A stretch of 64,000 nt of DNA, taken from Bartonella sp. ML70XJBT.G (lineage in GTDB: Bacteria > Pseudomonadota > Alphaproteobacteria > Rhizobiales > Rhizobiaceae). The notes under the pieces are model-generated. The model made no database searches, was not told the DNA's origin, and saw nothing but the letters and a program-made list of their open reading frames with translations. Below are positions 55,475-64,000 of the stretch, one piece after another. The position numbers were made by a program, and so were the translations under genes. The DNA lies in contig NZ_JAQITA010000001.1 in assembly GCF_028618575.1 (NCBI RefSeq), positions 233,101 to 297,100 of the forward strand, read 5' to 3'. Each line of letters begins with the position of its first letter. Position 1 is the first letter of the stretch.

Positions 55475-56872
55475 ATGTGGATGTATGGTAAAAAAAATTG
55501 GAGAACTGTCTTTTCTATGGCTGTTCTCGTAGCTTGTTTTGCTTCATCTGTCCAAAGTGGAGCGCGCTGGTTCAACCAATATTCTCAAGATAATTCGGAT
55601 TCTAGTGCAGCAGAAAAAGCGGCTGATGCGGCGAAGAAAGCTGCTACTGGTGCGATGGAAAAGGCTGGCGATGTAGTAAATAAAGCTGCTGAGGCGGTGA
55701 ATAAGGCGACTGATGGTGGTGCGGAAAAGGCTGTTGATGCGGTGGAGAAAGCTGCTGCTGGTGCGATGGAAAAGGCTGGCGATGTGGTAAATAAAGCTGC
55801 TGAGGCGGTGAATAAGGCGACTGATGGTGGTGCGGAAAAGGCTGTTGATGCGGTGGAGAAAGCTGCTGCTGGTGCGATGGAAAAGGCTGGCGATGTGGTA
55901 AATAAGGCTGCAGATGCGGTGAATAAGGCGACTGATGGTGGTGCGGAAAAGGCTGTTGATGCGGTGGAGAAAGCTGCTGCTGGTGCGATGGAAAAGGCTG
56001 GCGATGTAGTAAATAAAGCTGCTGAGGCGGTGAATAAGGCGACTGATGGTGGTGCGGAAAAGGCTGTTGATGCGGTGGAGAAAGCTGCTGCTGGTGCGAT
56101 GGAAAAGGCTGGCGATGTAGTAAATAAGGCTGCAGATGCGGTGGGTTTGCCTGTTCAGGGGACGATGCAAAGTCGAGAGTCACTCCTAGAAAATCAAAAG
56201 ACTCTCTTTAAAGATTATGATTTGGATAAACTTTTGCATCATATACGAACGGTGCTTGAGCATCACAATCTGAAAAATGTTCAAGAGCAATTCCATCAGC
56301 TTTTTGATAAACAAGACTCTTCTGTTTATTCTTGTACCTTTGAGAGTGTTTTTGCGGAAGAAAATCTAAAAGAAATGCATAAGGATGCCAAGCAAACAGA
56401 AGATTATTTGCAGAAAGCTCATAAGTTTTTAGAGAAAACCATAAGTGATCGTATCGAACCAGAGCAGGGTAAAGAGACCTCTTCTTTCTCTTCTCAGGAA
56501 TTGTATAAAAAAGGCTATGATGCTCTTCTTGCTGCCAATTATGTTGATGCTGAAAAAGCCTTTTGTACCTTTCAACAACGTTATCAAAAAGATCCGTTAA
56601 GGGACGATGCTTTGTTTTGGTTAGCAGAAGCTTTGTTGGGACAAAAACGCTATCATGAAGCAGCACAAGTTTATCTTAACGTATGGTATGCAGACAAAAA
56701 GAAAGCTTACACTTCTGAAATTTTGCTGAAATTGGCGAGAAGTATGGTGGCTCTTGAACCCAATAAAGAGGCTTGTGCACTTTCTACTCAAAAAGCAAAA
56801 CATTCTGAAACCTTAGAGTCCATCTTTTGTAAACCTCTAAAAAGGAGTGAGGTCATCCACGGTGTGCATTAG
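55475..56872 (+). CDS. cpoB: CpoB (YbgF) with expanded alanine/lysine repeats
   Basis: Tol-associated periplasmic coordinator of cell-wall synthesis. The C-terminal TPR-like domain is recognisable: YKKGYDALLAANYVDAEKAF, DDALFWLAEALLGQKRYHEA and AQVYLNVW. The N-terminal signal peptide (VFSMAVLVACFASSVQSGA) is followed by 37-residue tandem units (consensus includes NKATDGGAEKAVDAVEKAA) spanning about residues 46-225. The units replace the short coiled coil of other CpoB proteins and resemble late-embryogenesis-type amphipathic helices. GAGGGG precedes the ATG. The total of 465 residues exceeds the usual 250-330. Confidence 0.88.
   Translation: MWMYGKKNWRTVFSMAVLVACFASSVQSGARWFNQYSQDNSDSSAAEKAADAAKKAATGAMEKAGDVVNKAAEAVNKATDGGAEKAVDAVEKAAAGAMEKAGDVVNKAAEAVNKATDGGAEKAVDAVEKAAAGAMEKAGDVVNKAADAVNKATDGGAEKAVDAVEKAAAGAMEKAGDVVNKAAEAVNKATDGGAEKAVDAVEKAAAGAMEKAGDVVNKAADAVGLPVQGTMQSRESLLENQKTLFKDYDLDKLLHHIRTVLEHHNLKNVQEQFHQLFDKQDSSVYSCTFESVFAEENLKEMHKDAKQTEDYLQKAHKFLEKTISDRIEPEQGKETSSFSSQELYKKGYDALLAANYVDAEKAFCTFQQRYQKDPLRDDALFWLAEALLGQKRYHEAAQVYLNVWYADKKKAYTSEILLKLARSMVALEPNKEACALSTQKAKHSETLESIFCKPLKRSEVIHGVH
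55651..56140 (+). repeat. 111 bp tandem repeat within cpoB
   Basis: The mark TGCGATGGAAAAGGCTGGCG occurs at 55651, 55762, 55873, 55984 and 56095, exactly 111 bases apart. Units differ by very few bases. The unit length keeps frame. Confidence 0.97.
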
Positions 56873-58616
56873 ACTAGCAGGAAATCTCTTTAAAACATCG
56901 GATTTTATCCAGTGTCAAAAATTGATCCTTGCGGTCTCAGGAGGGAGTGATTCTCTGGCTTTACTGTTTTTAGTCAAAGACCATTTAAAAACTCTCTCCA
57001 TTCCTCCAGAAATGATTGCTGTCACCGTTGATCATCAATTGCGAAAAGAATCAGCTGGTGAAGCTTTAATTGTTGCAGAAATTTGTCGTGCCCATCGCAT
57101 TAAACATGTCACCGTGCGCTGGGAAGGCACAAAACCAAAGACGCATATTGCTTCAAGTGCGCGTATGGCACGCTATGATCTGTTGTTTCAAGAAGCAGAA
57201 AAACAAGGCGCAACCCTCATTATGACAGGACATACGCTTAATGATCAGGTGGAAACCTACCAAATGCGCTCTCAACGTCTTCGAAAAAATAAGGATTGGC
57301 AAGATGCTGCCTTTGAGGGCATGCATGATGGGGGGATTGCGAGGGCTTCCGGTGTTGTGCAAAGCGAAGCCTTTGAAGGTGTACGTGATAGGGTTTATAC
57401 GGGGGCGTTTGCGGATGTTGTGAAAGCTGGTGCCTTTGAGGGCATGCATGATGGGGGGATTGCGAGGGCTTCCGGTGTTGTGCAAAGTGAGTCTTTTGAA
57501 GGTGTACGTGATAGGGTTTATACGGGGGCGTTTGCGGATGTTGTGAAAGCTGGTGCCTTTGAGGGCATGCATGATGGGAGGACTGCGGGGGCTTCTGGTA
57601 GTGTGCAAAGCGAATCCTTTGAAACTATGCAGAGTGGAGTATCTTTTACAGAAGCTAGAGAAAAGAGTACGCAGGAAAATTGTGTTGTTAGCGAAAAAAA
57701 TGATGCGTTACTGTTTGCGCGTGGCTTATCTTGTATGGCGCGTGAGGCGGTGTTGCGGCAAAAAGTCCGTTTGATTCGCCCACTTCTTGGTGTAAAGCGC
57801 GAAACATTGCGCGCTTATTTGCGTTTTAAGGGGACAACATGGATTGATGATCCAAGCAATGAAAATTGCAATTTTGAACGCGTGCGTGTGCGCCAATCCC
57901 TTCATCCAAAAACATTTGCCGGCATTGCCCAAAAGATTCATGAAGCGGCACGAGCGCGTCGTCAACAGGCAAAAATGATTGCCGATTTGATTTTGGCACT
58001 CGATATCATGGTTGAATATGGACGTTGTTTTATTGCAAAGCCTGCACCATTTTTAGAGCACCATTCCGGTTTTCCCTTTGTTGTTGGGCTGTTTGCCGTG
58101 TTGATGGGAGGAGGTTTTTATTTGCTGCCCAAGCAAAAATTAACTCCTCTTGTGCAAAAATTGTGTCTTTATTCATGCAAAAAGCAGCGCGTTACTTATG
58201 CTGGATCTGTTATCGAATATAATAGAAATGGAATCGCTTTTTGGCGCGAGGCGCGAAACATGAGAGAGGCGGTCGTTGCGCCAAAAACAACTTTTTTATG
58301 GGATGGGCGCTATCAGATTAGCAATTATGGTGATGATGCTGTAAAGGTTAGAGCAGCGGGTTTAGAGGAACTAAAATCTCTCCTTAAAAAGAGCCATATT
58401 GATCTTGAAAATCCTCATTTCCCCTCTTTACAATCGCTGCCCATGATCTCAAATAACAAAGGATATGATATTCCAGAGTTGACGAACCCTGCTATTTTTC
58501 AGCAAAATATCATCATCAAGCGAATTATGGCTCCGTTCCATTGGCTTTTCTCATGTGAAGATGCCACTCTGGTGAATGTTCTTGAACCTTTTTTTAACAT
58601 TGAGGTGAAAAGATAA
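56862..58616 (+). CDS. tilS: tRNA(Ile)-lysidine synthase with inserted repeats
   Basis: Modifies the wobble cytidine of tRNA-Ile(CAU) to lysidine, using ATP and lysine. The PP-loop SGGSDS is at residues 26-31; VTVDHQLRKES, GHTLNDQVETY and IRPLLGVKRETLRAYL are canonical. Between the last two motifs there are about 130 extra residues containing a 41-residue tandem repeat (AFEGMHDGGIARASG, then FEGVRDRVYTGAFADVVKAG). This is not part of any TilS I know. The start is uncertain: GTG at 56862 or at 56847; AAGGAG at 56842-56847 supports the former at a long spacing. It overlaps the cpoB end. Confidence 0.88.
   Translation: MCIRLAGNLFKTSDFIQCQKLILAVSGGSDSLALLFLVKDHLKTLSIPPEMIAVTVDHQLRKESAGEALIVAEICRAHRIKHVTVRWEGTKPKTHIASSARMARYDLLFQEAEKQGATLIMTGHTLNDQVETYQMRSQRLRKNKDWQDAAFEGMHDGGIARASGVVQSEAFEGVRDRVYTGAFADVVKAGAFEGMHDGGIARASGVVQSESFEGVRDRVYTGAFADVVKAGAFEGMHDGRTAGASGSVQSESFETMQSGVSFTEAREKSTQENCVVSEKNDALLFARGLSCMAREAVLRQKVRLIRPLLGVKRETLRAYLRFKGTTWIDDPSNENCNFERVRVRQSLHPKTFAGIAQKIHEAARARRQQAKMIADLILALDIMVEYGRCFIAKPAPFLEHHSGFPFVVGLFAVLMGGGFYLLPKQKLTPLVQKLCLYSCKKQRVTYAGSVIEYNRNGIAFWREARNMREAVVAPKTTFLWDGRYQISNYGDDAVKVRAAGLEELKSLLKKSHIDLENPHFPSLQSLPMISNNKGYDIPELTNPAIFQQNIIIKRIMAPFHWLFSCEDATLVNVLEPFFNIEVKR
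57309..57620 (+). repeat. 123 bp tandem repeat within tilS
   Basis: GCCTTTGAGGGCATGCATGA occurs at 57309, 57432 and 57555, exactly 123 bases apart: two full units and a partial, more diverged third. The frame is kept. Confidence 0.96.
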
Positions 58617-58731
58617 AGAAAAATCACTCTAAAAGACAATAAACATCTCCTCATACCTTGGCAAGGAGCTGACAAGGTTATATGTTAAGGGGAACTATTA
58701 AAATATATATATTGAATTAAGTGGGCTGAAT

Positions 58732-60930
58732 ATGAATTCCAATTACCGCTCTCTCCTCATTTGGGGAGTTATTGCCTTGATTTTGATTGTGTCGTTTTCT
58801 CTCTTTAATGGAGATAGCCAGCGTTCTGGTGGCGGAGAGATTTCTTATTCCGAATTTTTGCAAAAAGTCGAGAATAATGAGCTGAAATCTGTAACTATTC
58901 AAGGTCAAAAATTAACAGGACAAACCATTGAACACAGAGTTATTTCAACCTATGCTCCACGAGATCCAGGTTTGATACAAAAATTGGAAAACAGAAATGT
59001 CAATGTCAAAGCTATTCCTGAAAGCTCTGGCAATAGTATCTTCCTTAATCTGTTGTTTTCCTTGCTTCCTGTTATTATTATCGTTGGGGCGTGGGTCTTT
59101 TTTATGCGACAAATGCAAAATGGATCACGTGGGGCAATGGGATTTGGTAAATCAAAAGCAAAATTGCTTACCGAAGCACAGGGGCGCGTGACCTTTCAAG
59201 ATGTCGCCGGCGTTGAAGAAGCAAAGCAGGATCTCCAAGAAATTGTCGAATTTCTACGTGAACCGCAAAAATTTCAACGCTTAGGAGGACGTATTCCACG
59301 AGGTGTTTTGCTGGTTGGTCCTCCAGGGACGGGTAAAACTCTGCTGGCACGCTCTGTGGCAGGGGAAGCTAATGTACCCTTCTTCACCATCTCAGGTTCT
59401 GATTTCGTCGAAATGTTTGTTGGTGTTGGGGCAAGCCGCGTGCGCGATATGTTCGAACAGGCTAAAAAGAATTCGCCTTGTATTATCTTTATCGATGAAA
59501 TTGATGCGGTGGGACGCCATCGTGGTGCCGGTCTTGGAGGCGGAAACGACGAACGTGAGCAAACCTTAAACCAGCTGTTGGTCGAAATGGATGGTTTTGA
59601 GCCTAATGAAAGTATTATTCTTATTGCCGCAACTAACCGTCCCGATGTGCTCGACCCTGCTTTGTTAAGACCAGGGCGTTTTGATCGGCAAGTGGTGGTC
59701 CCAAACCCTGATGTCTCTGGGCGTGAGCAAATCTTAAAAGTGCATGTGCGCAACGTGCCTCTAGCCCCTAATGTGGATTTGAAAGTTTTGGCAAGGGGAA
59801 CTCCAGGATTTTCTGGTGCGGATCTGATGAATCTTGTCAATGAAGCCGCTCTCATGGCTGCTAGCCGCAATAAAAGAGTCGTCACTATGCAAGAGTTCGA
59901 AGATGCTAAAGATAAGGTGATGATGGGAGCTGAACGCCGTTCAACCGCTATGACACAAGAAGAAAAAGAACTCACCGCTTATCACGAAGCAGGACATGCT
60001 ATCGTCGCGTTGAGTGTGCCTGTTGCCGATCCTGTCCATAAAGCAACAATCGTACCAAGAGGAAGAGCTTTGGGAATGGTCATGCAATTGCCTGAAGGGG
60101 ATCGCTACTCCATGAGTTATCGCTGGATGATTTCTCGTCTGGCTATTATGATGGGAGGACGGGTGGCAGAAGAATTGAAGTTTGGTAAGGAAAATATCAC
60201 TTCCGGTGCTGCTTCCGATATTGAACAAGCAACAAAGTTAGCGCGCGCCATGATTACACGGTGGGGTTTCTCTGATCTGCTTGGCAATGTGGCCTATGGC
60301 GATAATCAGGATGAAGTCTTTTTAGGGCATTCCGTGGCACGCACACAAAATGTCTCTGAAGAAACAGCACGTATGATCGATGCTGAAGTGCGTAAACTCA
60401 TCGATAATGCTTATAAAAGTGCTACCGAAATTCTGAACACAAAAAGAAAAGAATGGTTCGCTTTAGCACAAGGTTTATTGGAATATGAAACTTTAACTGG
60501 TGCTGAAATTAATGAAGTTATTGCTGGAAAACCCCCTTCACGCACTCAAAAAGATGAAAGTGCTCCGCGCGTTTCTTCTGTGCCTAAAACGGGAGTCATA
60601 AAGGCAGAAGCTTATACATCAAAAGACGATAAAACAAACGTTGAGAAAACAGATGTGAAGAAAGCTGATCCTCATAGAACCAATGCCAATAAAACCGATG
60701 TTGGTAAAGCAGAGCCAAAAATTGTAAAGGAAACAACAAAATTCAGTGGTGCCAAAGCCAATGATACCGCGGCTCAAGGCGTGCCATCTGGTGAGATGGA
60801 GAAAAAAACGCAAAGCGCAAAAAAGACGACAAAGGTGGTCAATCGTTCTGTAAGTAAAACCAATTCTGGAAAGAAGTCGAATGCTACAGGAGGTGATAAA
60901 GAAAAACATGAACCTTCTAACGACACTTGA
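58732..60930 (+). CDS. ftsH: ATP-dependent zinc metalloprotease FtsH
   Basis: Membrane-bound AAA+ protease that degrades damaged membrane proteins and regulators such as sigma-32. The 732-residue protein has two membrane helices (about residues 8-25 and 101-123) around a periplasmic domain, Walker A GPPGTGKT, Walker [12 protein letters not shown], the second region of homology ([20 protein letters not shown], in parts) and zinc motif HEAGH. The last 120 residues are K-, T- and S-rich low complexity, longer than in most FtsH. rpoH in this window encodes its usual regulated substrate. Confidence 0.96.
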   Translation: MNSNYRSLLIWGVIALILIVSFSLFNGDSQRSGGGEISYSEFLQKVENNELKSVTIQGQKLTGQTIEHRVISTYAPRDPGLIQKLENRNVNVKAIPESSGNSIFLNLLFSLLPVIIIVGAWVFFMRQMQNGSRGAMGFGKSKAKLLTEAQGRVTFQDVAGVEEAKQDLQEIVEFLREPQKFQRLGGRIPRGVLLVGPPGTGKTLLARSVAGEANVPFFTISGSDFVEMFVGVGASRVRDMFEQAKKNSPCIIFIDEIDAVGRHRGAGLGGGNDEREQTLNQLLVEMDGFEPNESIILIAATNRPDVLDPALLRPGRFDRQVVVPNPDVSGREQILKVHVRNVPLAPNVDLKVLARGTPGFSGADLMNLVNEAALMAASRNKRVVTMQEFEDAKDKVMMGAERRSTAMTQEEKELTAYHEAGHAIVALSVPVADPVHKATIVPRGRALGMVMQLPEGDRYSMSYRWMISRLAIMMGGRVAEELKFGKENITSGAASDIEQATKLARAMITRWGFSDLLGNVAYGDNQDEVFLGHSVARTQNVSEETARMIDAEVRKLIDNAYKSATEILNTKRKEWFALAQGLLEYETLTGAEINEVIAGKPPSRTQKDESAPRVSSVPKTGVIKAEAYTSKDDKTNVEKTDVKKADPHRTNANKTDVGKAEPKIVKETTKFSGAKANDTAAQGVPSGEMEKKTQSAKKTTKVVNRSVSKTNSGKKSNATGGDKEKHEPSNDT

Positions 60931-60977
60931 GGCAATTTAGTTTTAGAGAGGATTCTCAGGAAAAGTTTTTTTGAAAA

Positions 60978-61000
60978 AGGCGCGAGTCTTGCTTGCGCCT
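60978..61000 (-). terminator. Terminator facing left, after ftsH
   Basis: AGGCGCGAG (60978-60986) and CTTGCGCCT (60992-61000) pair with one G-U. On the minus strand the stem is followed by TTTTTCAAAAAAAC, so it fits the end of a minus-strand transcript. It may also stop ftsH transcription in part. Confidence 0.6.
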
Positions 61001-61053
61001 CTCAAGCGATGTGAAGAGAGGATGAAATCCCCCATAGGGGAAGGTCGATCTTG

Positions 61054-61266
61054 TCATTTTTCAAAGTGTCTCGCGTTGATCGTTGTGTTTTGGTGATGGT
61101 GAGAACTGAGAGATTGATGACCCTGTGCTTGTTGTCTGAGAGCAGATGGGGTGTTGGTCTTTTGACAGAGAGATTTTTCTTTAGTTTTATTTAAAGAGGG
61201 ATTCTGTTGAGAGAAGAGCGTGTGTGTAAAACATACGAGAAGAGTATTGCTTAGTATGTGAGGCAT
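61054..61266 (-). CDS. Hypothetical small protein
   Basis: A 70-residue frame starting MPHILSNTLLVCFTHTLFSQ, which could be a short signal-like segment. A Q-, H- and N-rich tail follows (GHQSLSSHHHQNTTI). A left-facing terminator lies 54 bases past its stop, which favours a real transcript. No known motif and no clear ribosome binding site. Confidence 0.35.
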   Translation of the reverse strand: MPHILSNTLLVCFTHTLFSQQNPSLNKTKEKSLCQKTNTPSALRQQAQGHQSLSSHHHQNTTINARHFEK

Positions 61267-61302
61267 AGAAGCATCATTGATAGCGTTGCTAGGCTTGTTG
61301 TA

Positions 61303-61850
61303 CAGATTTTCTCTAGGTGGTGGTGGGCGATTTTGTTGTTTGAGGATTTGACAATGAAGGGGTTTCTCTTATCACATGGTGCATTTCACTCTAGAAGAGT
61401 TTCTGCTCTAACAGGATGATAAAAGAAAGAGTGCGTATCAAGGGGATAGCACAAAAGGATTTTACTAGGGAGAAAATTCAAGAAAAAACCAATGTTTTTC
61501 CCATGAATGATCATAGGATTAAATAGGGAGAGCGGAAAGACATTATTAGGAGTTTTGCTGTAGTTTTGGTAGAGATTTGTTTTAGGTGGTGGTGGGCGGT
61601 TTTGTTGTTTGAGGATTTGACAATGAAGGGGTTTCTCTTATCACATGGGGCATTTCACTCTAGAAGAGTTTTTGCTCTAATAGGATGATAAAAGTAAAGA
61701 GTGCGTATCGAGGAAGTAAGAAAAGCACAAAAATATTTTGCTACAGATGGAATTTAAGGGCGAAGCCAGTGTTTCCCTATGAGTAATCTTAGAACTTAAT
61801 AGGAAGAGTGGCAAGACATCATGAGGAGTTTTGGTGTCGTTGTTGTGAAA
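61303..61850 (+). pseudogene. Two degenerate copies of the glmM leader and start
   Basis: A unit of about 270 bases occurs at about 61303-61575 and 61578-61850 and a third time as the real glmM upstream region and 5' end (from about 61855). Shared blocks include GGATTTGACAATGAAGGGGT and CATTTCACTCTAGAAGAGTT. Copy 2 still shows TACAGATGGAATTTAAGGGC, parallel to TACAGATGGAATTCGGGGAA in glmM. Both copies are out of frame. Confidence 0.92.
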
Positions 61851-61992
61851 TTTTCTTCAGGCGGTGGGCTGCAGCTTGACTGTCTCTGAGGATTTGAGAA
61901 TGAAGAGGTGCCCTACATGAAGAATTTCACTTGAGTGGAGTTTCTACTCTCATGGAAGAGCGGAAGAAAGAATGCGTGTAAAGGAAATAGGG

Positions 61993-63345
61993 ATGGCGCA
62001 AAAATATTTTGGTACAGATGGAATTCGGGGAAAAGCCAATGCTTTTCCTATGACACCAGATTTTGCCATGAAAGTGGGGATGGCGGTGGGAGTTTTGTTT
62101 CGCTCACAACGTCAGTCGCGTCGTGTGGTGATTGGTAAGGATACACGATTATCTGGTTATATGTTGGAAAATGCTTTGGTTTCAGGATTTACAGCCGCGG
62201 GAATGGAAGCTTTTTTGTTGGGACCTGTGCCAACACCTGCTGTTGCTATGCTTTGTCGCTCTCTGCGTGCTGATCTTGGGGTGATGATTTCTGCCTCTCA
62301 TAATCCTTTCTATGATAATGGAATTAAGCTTTTTGGTCCTGATGGTTTTAAGCTTTCCGATGAAATGGAAGAAAAAATTGAACAATTAATCGATACAGAT
62401 CTTTCAAAATCTTTAGCAAGCTCTGCTGAAATTGGTTATGCAAAACGGGTTGAGGGCGATATTTATCGTTATATCGAATATGCTAAACGAACTTTGCCAC
62501 GGGATGTTCGGTTGGATGCTTTACGTATTGTTGTGGATTGCGCAAATGGCGCTGCTTATAAAGCTGCTCCACGCGCTCTCTGGGAACTGGGAGCAGAGGT
62601 ATTTGCCATTCATGATACACCAAATGGGACCAATATTAATCAAAAATGTGGGTCAACCGATTTAACGTCTTTGAAACAAAAAGTGCATGAAGTGCGTGCC
62701 GATGTGGGGATTGCTCTTGATGGCGATGGAGATCGTGTTCTTTTGGTGGATGAAAAAGCACAAACAATTGATGGGGATCAGTTGATTGCTGTGATTGCCG
62801 AAAATTGGTATAAAACCGGACGGTTACAGGGTAACGGCGTGGTGACAACGATTATGTCAAATCTTGGGCTAGAGCGTTTTTTAGAGTCCAAAGGTTTGGA
62901 ACTCGTGCGGACAAATGTTGGGGATCGCTATGTGGTCGAAGCGATGCGCCAAAAGGGATATAATGTTGGTGGTGAAGCTTCAGGGCATATTATTTTGAGT
63001 GATTTTGGAACAACGGGCGATGGACTAGTGGCAGCTTTGCAGGTGTTGGCTTGTATGCAGGAAAGTCAAAGCCCCATGAGTCAATTGTGTAAACGATTTG
63101 AACCTGTGCCACAAATTTTAAAAAATGTAACGATTAAAAACAAAAATGTGTTGAAAGAAAATCCGGTCAAAACGGCAATAGATCAAGCTGCAGAGCGTTT
63201 GGGAAAAGCAGCGCGATTGGTGATCCGCGCTTCTGGAACTGAGCCGGTCATTCGCATTATGGCGGAAGGTGACGCTCGGGACATTTTGGATGCTGCTGTG
63301 GCCGAGATGATGGAAGTTATCACCCATCATGATACTCTTTTGTAA
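61993..63345 (+). CDS. glmM: Phosphoglucosamine mutase
   Basis: Converts glucosamine 6-phosphate to glucosamine 1-phosphate for peptidoglycan and LPS synthesis. The 450-residue protein begins [16 protein letters not shown]. It has the phosphoserine loop [14 protein letters not shown], the metal-binding [13 protein letters not shown], the sugar-binding GGEASGHII and the phosphate-binding [13 protein letters not shown]. The start at 61993 fits the family; an ATG at 61972 in frame is also open. Partial copies flank it on both sides. Confidence 0.96.
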   Translation: MAQKYFGTDGIRGKANAFPMTPDFAMKVGMAVGVLFRSQRQSRRVVIGKDTRLSGYMLENALVSGFTAAGMEAFLLGPVPTPAVAMLCRSLRADLGVMISASHNPFYDNGIKLFGPDGFKLSDEMEEKIEQLIDTDLSKSLASSAEIGYAKRVEGDIYRYIEYAKRTLPRDVRLDALRIVVDCANGAAYKAAPRALWELGAEVFAIHDTPNGTNINQKCGSTDLTSLKQKVHEVRADVGIALDGDGDRVLLVDEKAQTIDGDQLIAVIAENWYKTGRLQGNGVVTTIMSNLGLERFLESKGLELVRTNVGDRYVVEAMRQKGYNVGGEASGHIILSDFGTTGDGLVAALQVLACMQESQSPMSQLCKRFEPVPQILKNVTIKNKNVLKENPVKTAIDQAAERLGKAARLVIRASGTEPVIRIMAEGDARDILDAAVAEMMEVITHHDTLL

Positions 63346-63394
63346 GAGGGTGTTTATATAGGATCTGCGATAAGGCTTTAGTGGTTTTTTTAGT

Positions 63395-63525
63395 AAAAGG
63401 TGTGGTGGTATAATCCGTACTTCTGAGTCCCCGCCAGTTATTCGCATGATAGCTTGAGGGTGACGGCTCGGGACGTTTTGGATGTGGCTCATGGCAGACA
63501 TGATGTATGTTATCACCCATCATGA
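63395..63525 (+). pseudogene. Degenerate copy of the glmM 3' end
   Basis: The segment parallels 63213-63335: TCATTCGCATTATGGCGGAA corresponds to TTATTCGCATGATAGCTTGA, and GTTATCACCCATCATGATAC is shared exactly. The frame is broken. Confidence 0.92.
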
Positions 63526-63552
63526 TACCCCTAAGGAAATACTTTCCTTGTT

Positions 63553-64000
63553 ACAACGATTATGTCAAATCTTGGGCTAGAGCGTTTTTTAGAGTCCAAA
63601 GGTTTGGAACTCGTGCGGACAAATGTTGGGGATCGCTATGTGGTCGAAGCGATGCGCCAAAAGGGATATAATGTTGGTGGTGAAGCTTCAGGGCATATTA
63701 TTTTGAGTGATTTTGGAACAACGGGCGATGGACTAGTGGCAGCTTTGCAGGTGTTGGCTTGTATGCAGGAAAGTCAAAGCCCCATGAGTCAATTGTGTAA
63801 ACGATTTGAACCTGTGCCACAAATTTTAAAAAATGTAACGATTAAAAACAAAAATGTGTTGAAAGAAAATCCGGTCAAAACGGCAATAGATCAAGCTGCA
63901 GAGCGTTTGGGAAAAGCAGCGCGATTGGTGATCCGCGCTTCTGGAACTGAGCCGGTCATTCGCATTATGGCGGAAGGTGACGCTCGGGACATTTTGGATG
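63553..64000 (+). pseudogene. Recent, apparently exact partial copy of glmM
   Basis: From 63553 to the window edge the sequence equals 62845-63292 at a constant offset of 708 bases; I found no mismatch. It lacks the glmM start and the serine loop. It probably continues beyond the window with the 3' end of the gene. Confidence 0.95.

Noticed and set aside
55544..56183. Two long minus-strand ORFs (208 and 179 codons) opposite cpoB
   Set aside because: They exist only because the 111 bp repeat is a multiple of three and has no stop in these frames. Their sequences are repetitive H/Q/P/S strings.
57153..57608. A 151-codon minus-strand ORF opposite tilS
   Set aside because: Same cause: the 123 bp repeat keeps the antisense frame open. 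tilS on the plus strand is clearly the gene.
1..64000. tRNA, rRNA genes and CRISPR arrays
   Set aside because: I looked for TPsiC-arm motifs, conserved rRNA stretches and regularly spaced short repeats on both strands and found none. A tRNA-scan would confirm this.

Overview
This 64 kb window is the chromosome of an AT-rich alphaproteobacterium, almost certainly a Bartonella species. The gene content and order are those of Rhizobiales (ruvCAB-ybgC-tolQRAB-pal-cpoB-tilS-ftsH-glmM; tkt-gap-pgk-fba; efp-suhB; DUF4164-zapA; fdxA next to carD). The base composition is low in GC, and there are many gene remnants. Three helix-turn-helix genes carry a long structured leader that matches the Bartonella Brt/Trp modules. 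The species cannot be fixed from the sequence alone.

Layout. 0.3-4.1 kb: small DUF883-like protein, ispG, a polyprenyl diphosphate synthase and rpmF. 4.6-9.1 kb: carD, fdxA, a helicase-family protein that keeps only its C-terminal region, and sigma-32 rpoH. 9.3-14 kb: an M48 lipoprotein protease, thiN, a glycine-zipper lipoprotein and an ABC-F ATPase. 14-16.5 kb: an integrase remnant, a RimJ-type acetyltransferase and poorly coding DNA. 16.5-20.8 kb: gapR, a DUF1036 protein, pyk, zapA and DUF4164. 21-27.4 kb: the central-carbon cluster tkt-gap-pgk-fba. 28-34.7 kb: rpmE, an ABC exporter, a 445-residue membrane-anchored orphan, suhB and efp. 34.7-41.3 kb: an accessory region with four copies of a structured leader RNA (two with intact Xre genes, one with a frameshifted gene, one orphan), a lone TrbH-like lipoprotein, a Sel1-repeat protein and a TIR-like protein that may be an antiphage effector. 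41.7-64 kb: a ThiE-like protein, an OpgC-like membrane protein, the ruv genes, the tol-pal cluster (interrupted by yebC and trcR), tilS, ftsH and glmM.

Two patterns stand out. First, many housekeeping genes are bordered by a degenerate partial copy of their own end: 3' copies follow fdxA, pyk, fba, suhB, the Sel1 gene, ruvC, ruvB and glmM, and 5' copies precede gap, pgk and glmM. The decay ranges from heavy to none: the last 448 bases of the window match the inside of glmM with no difference that I can see. Second, three genes of the tol-pal-tilS segment carry in-frame tandem repeats: 45 bp units in tolA, 111 bp units in cpoB and 123 bp units in tilS. Partial duplication therefore appears to be a continuing force in this genome.

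The most system-like element is the leader-Xre module. Its promoter has an inverted repeat over the -10 box. Its leader helices show compensatory changes between copies. One leader strand can pair either with an upstream segment or with the ribosome binding site of the regulator, which would make a switch. I found no tRNA, rRNA or CRISPR array.
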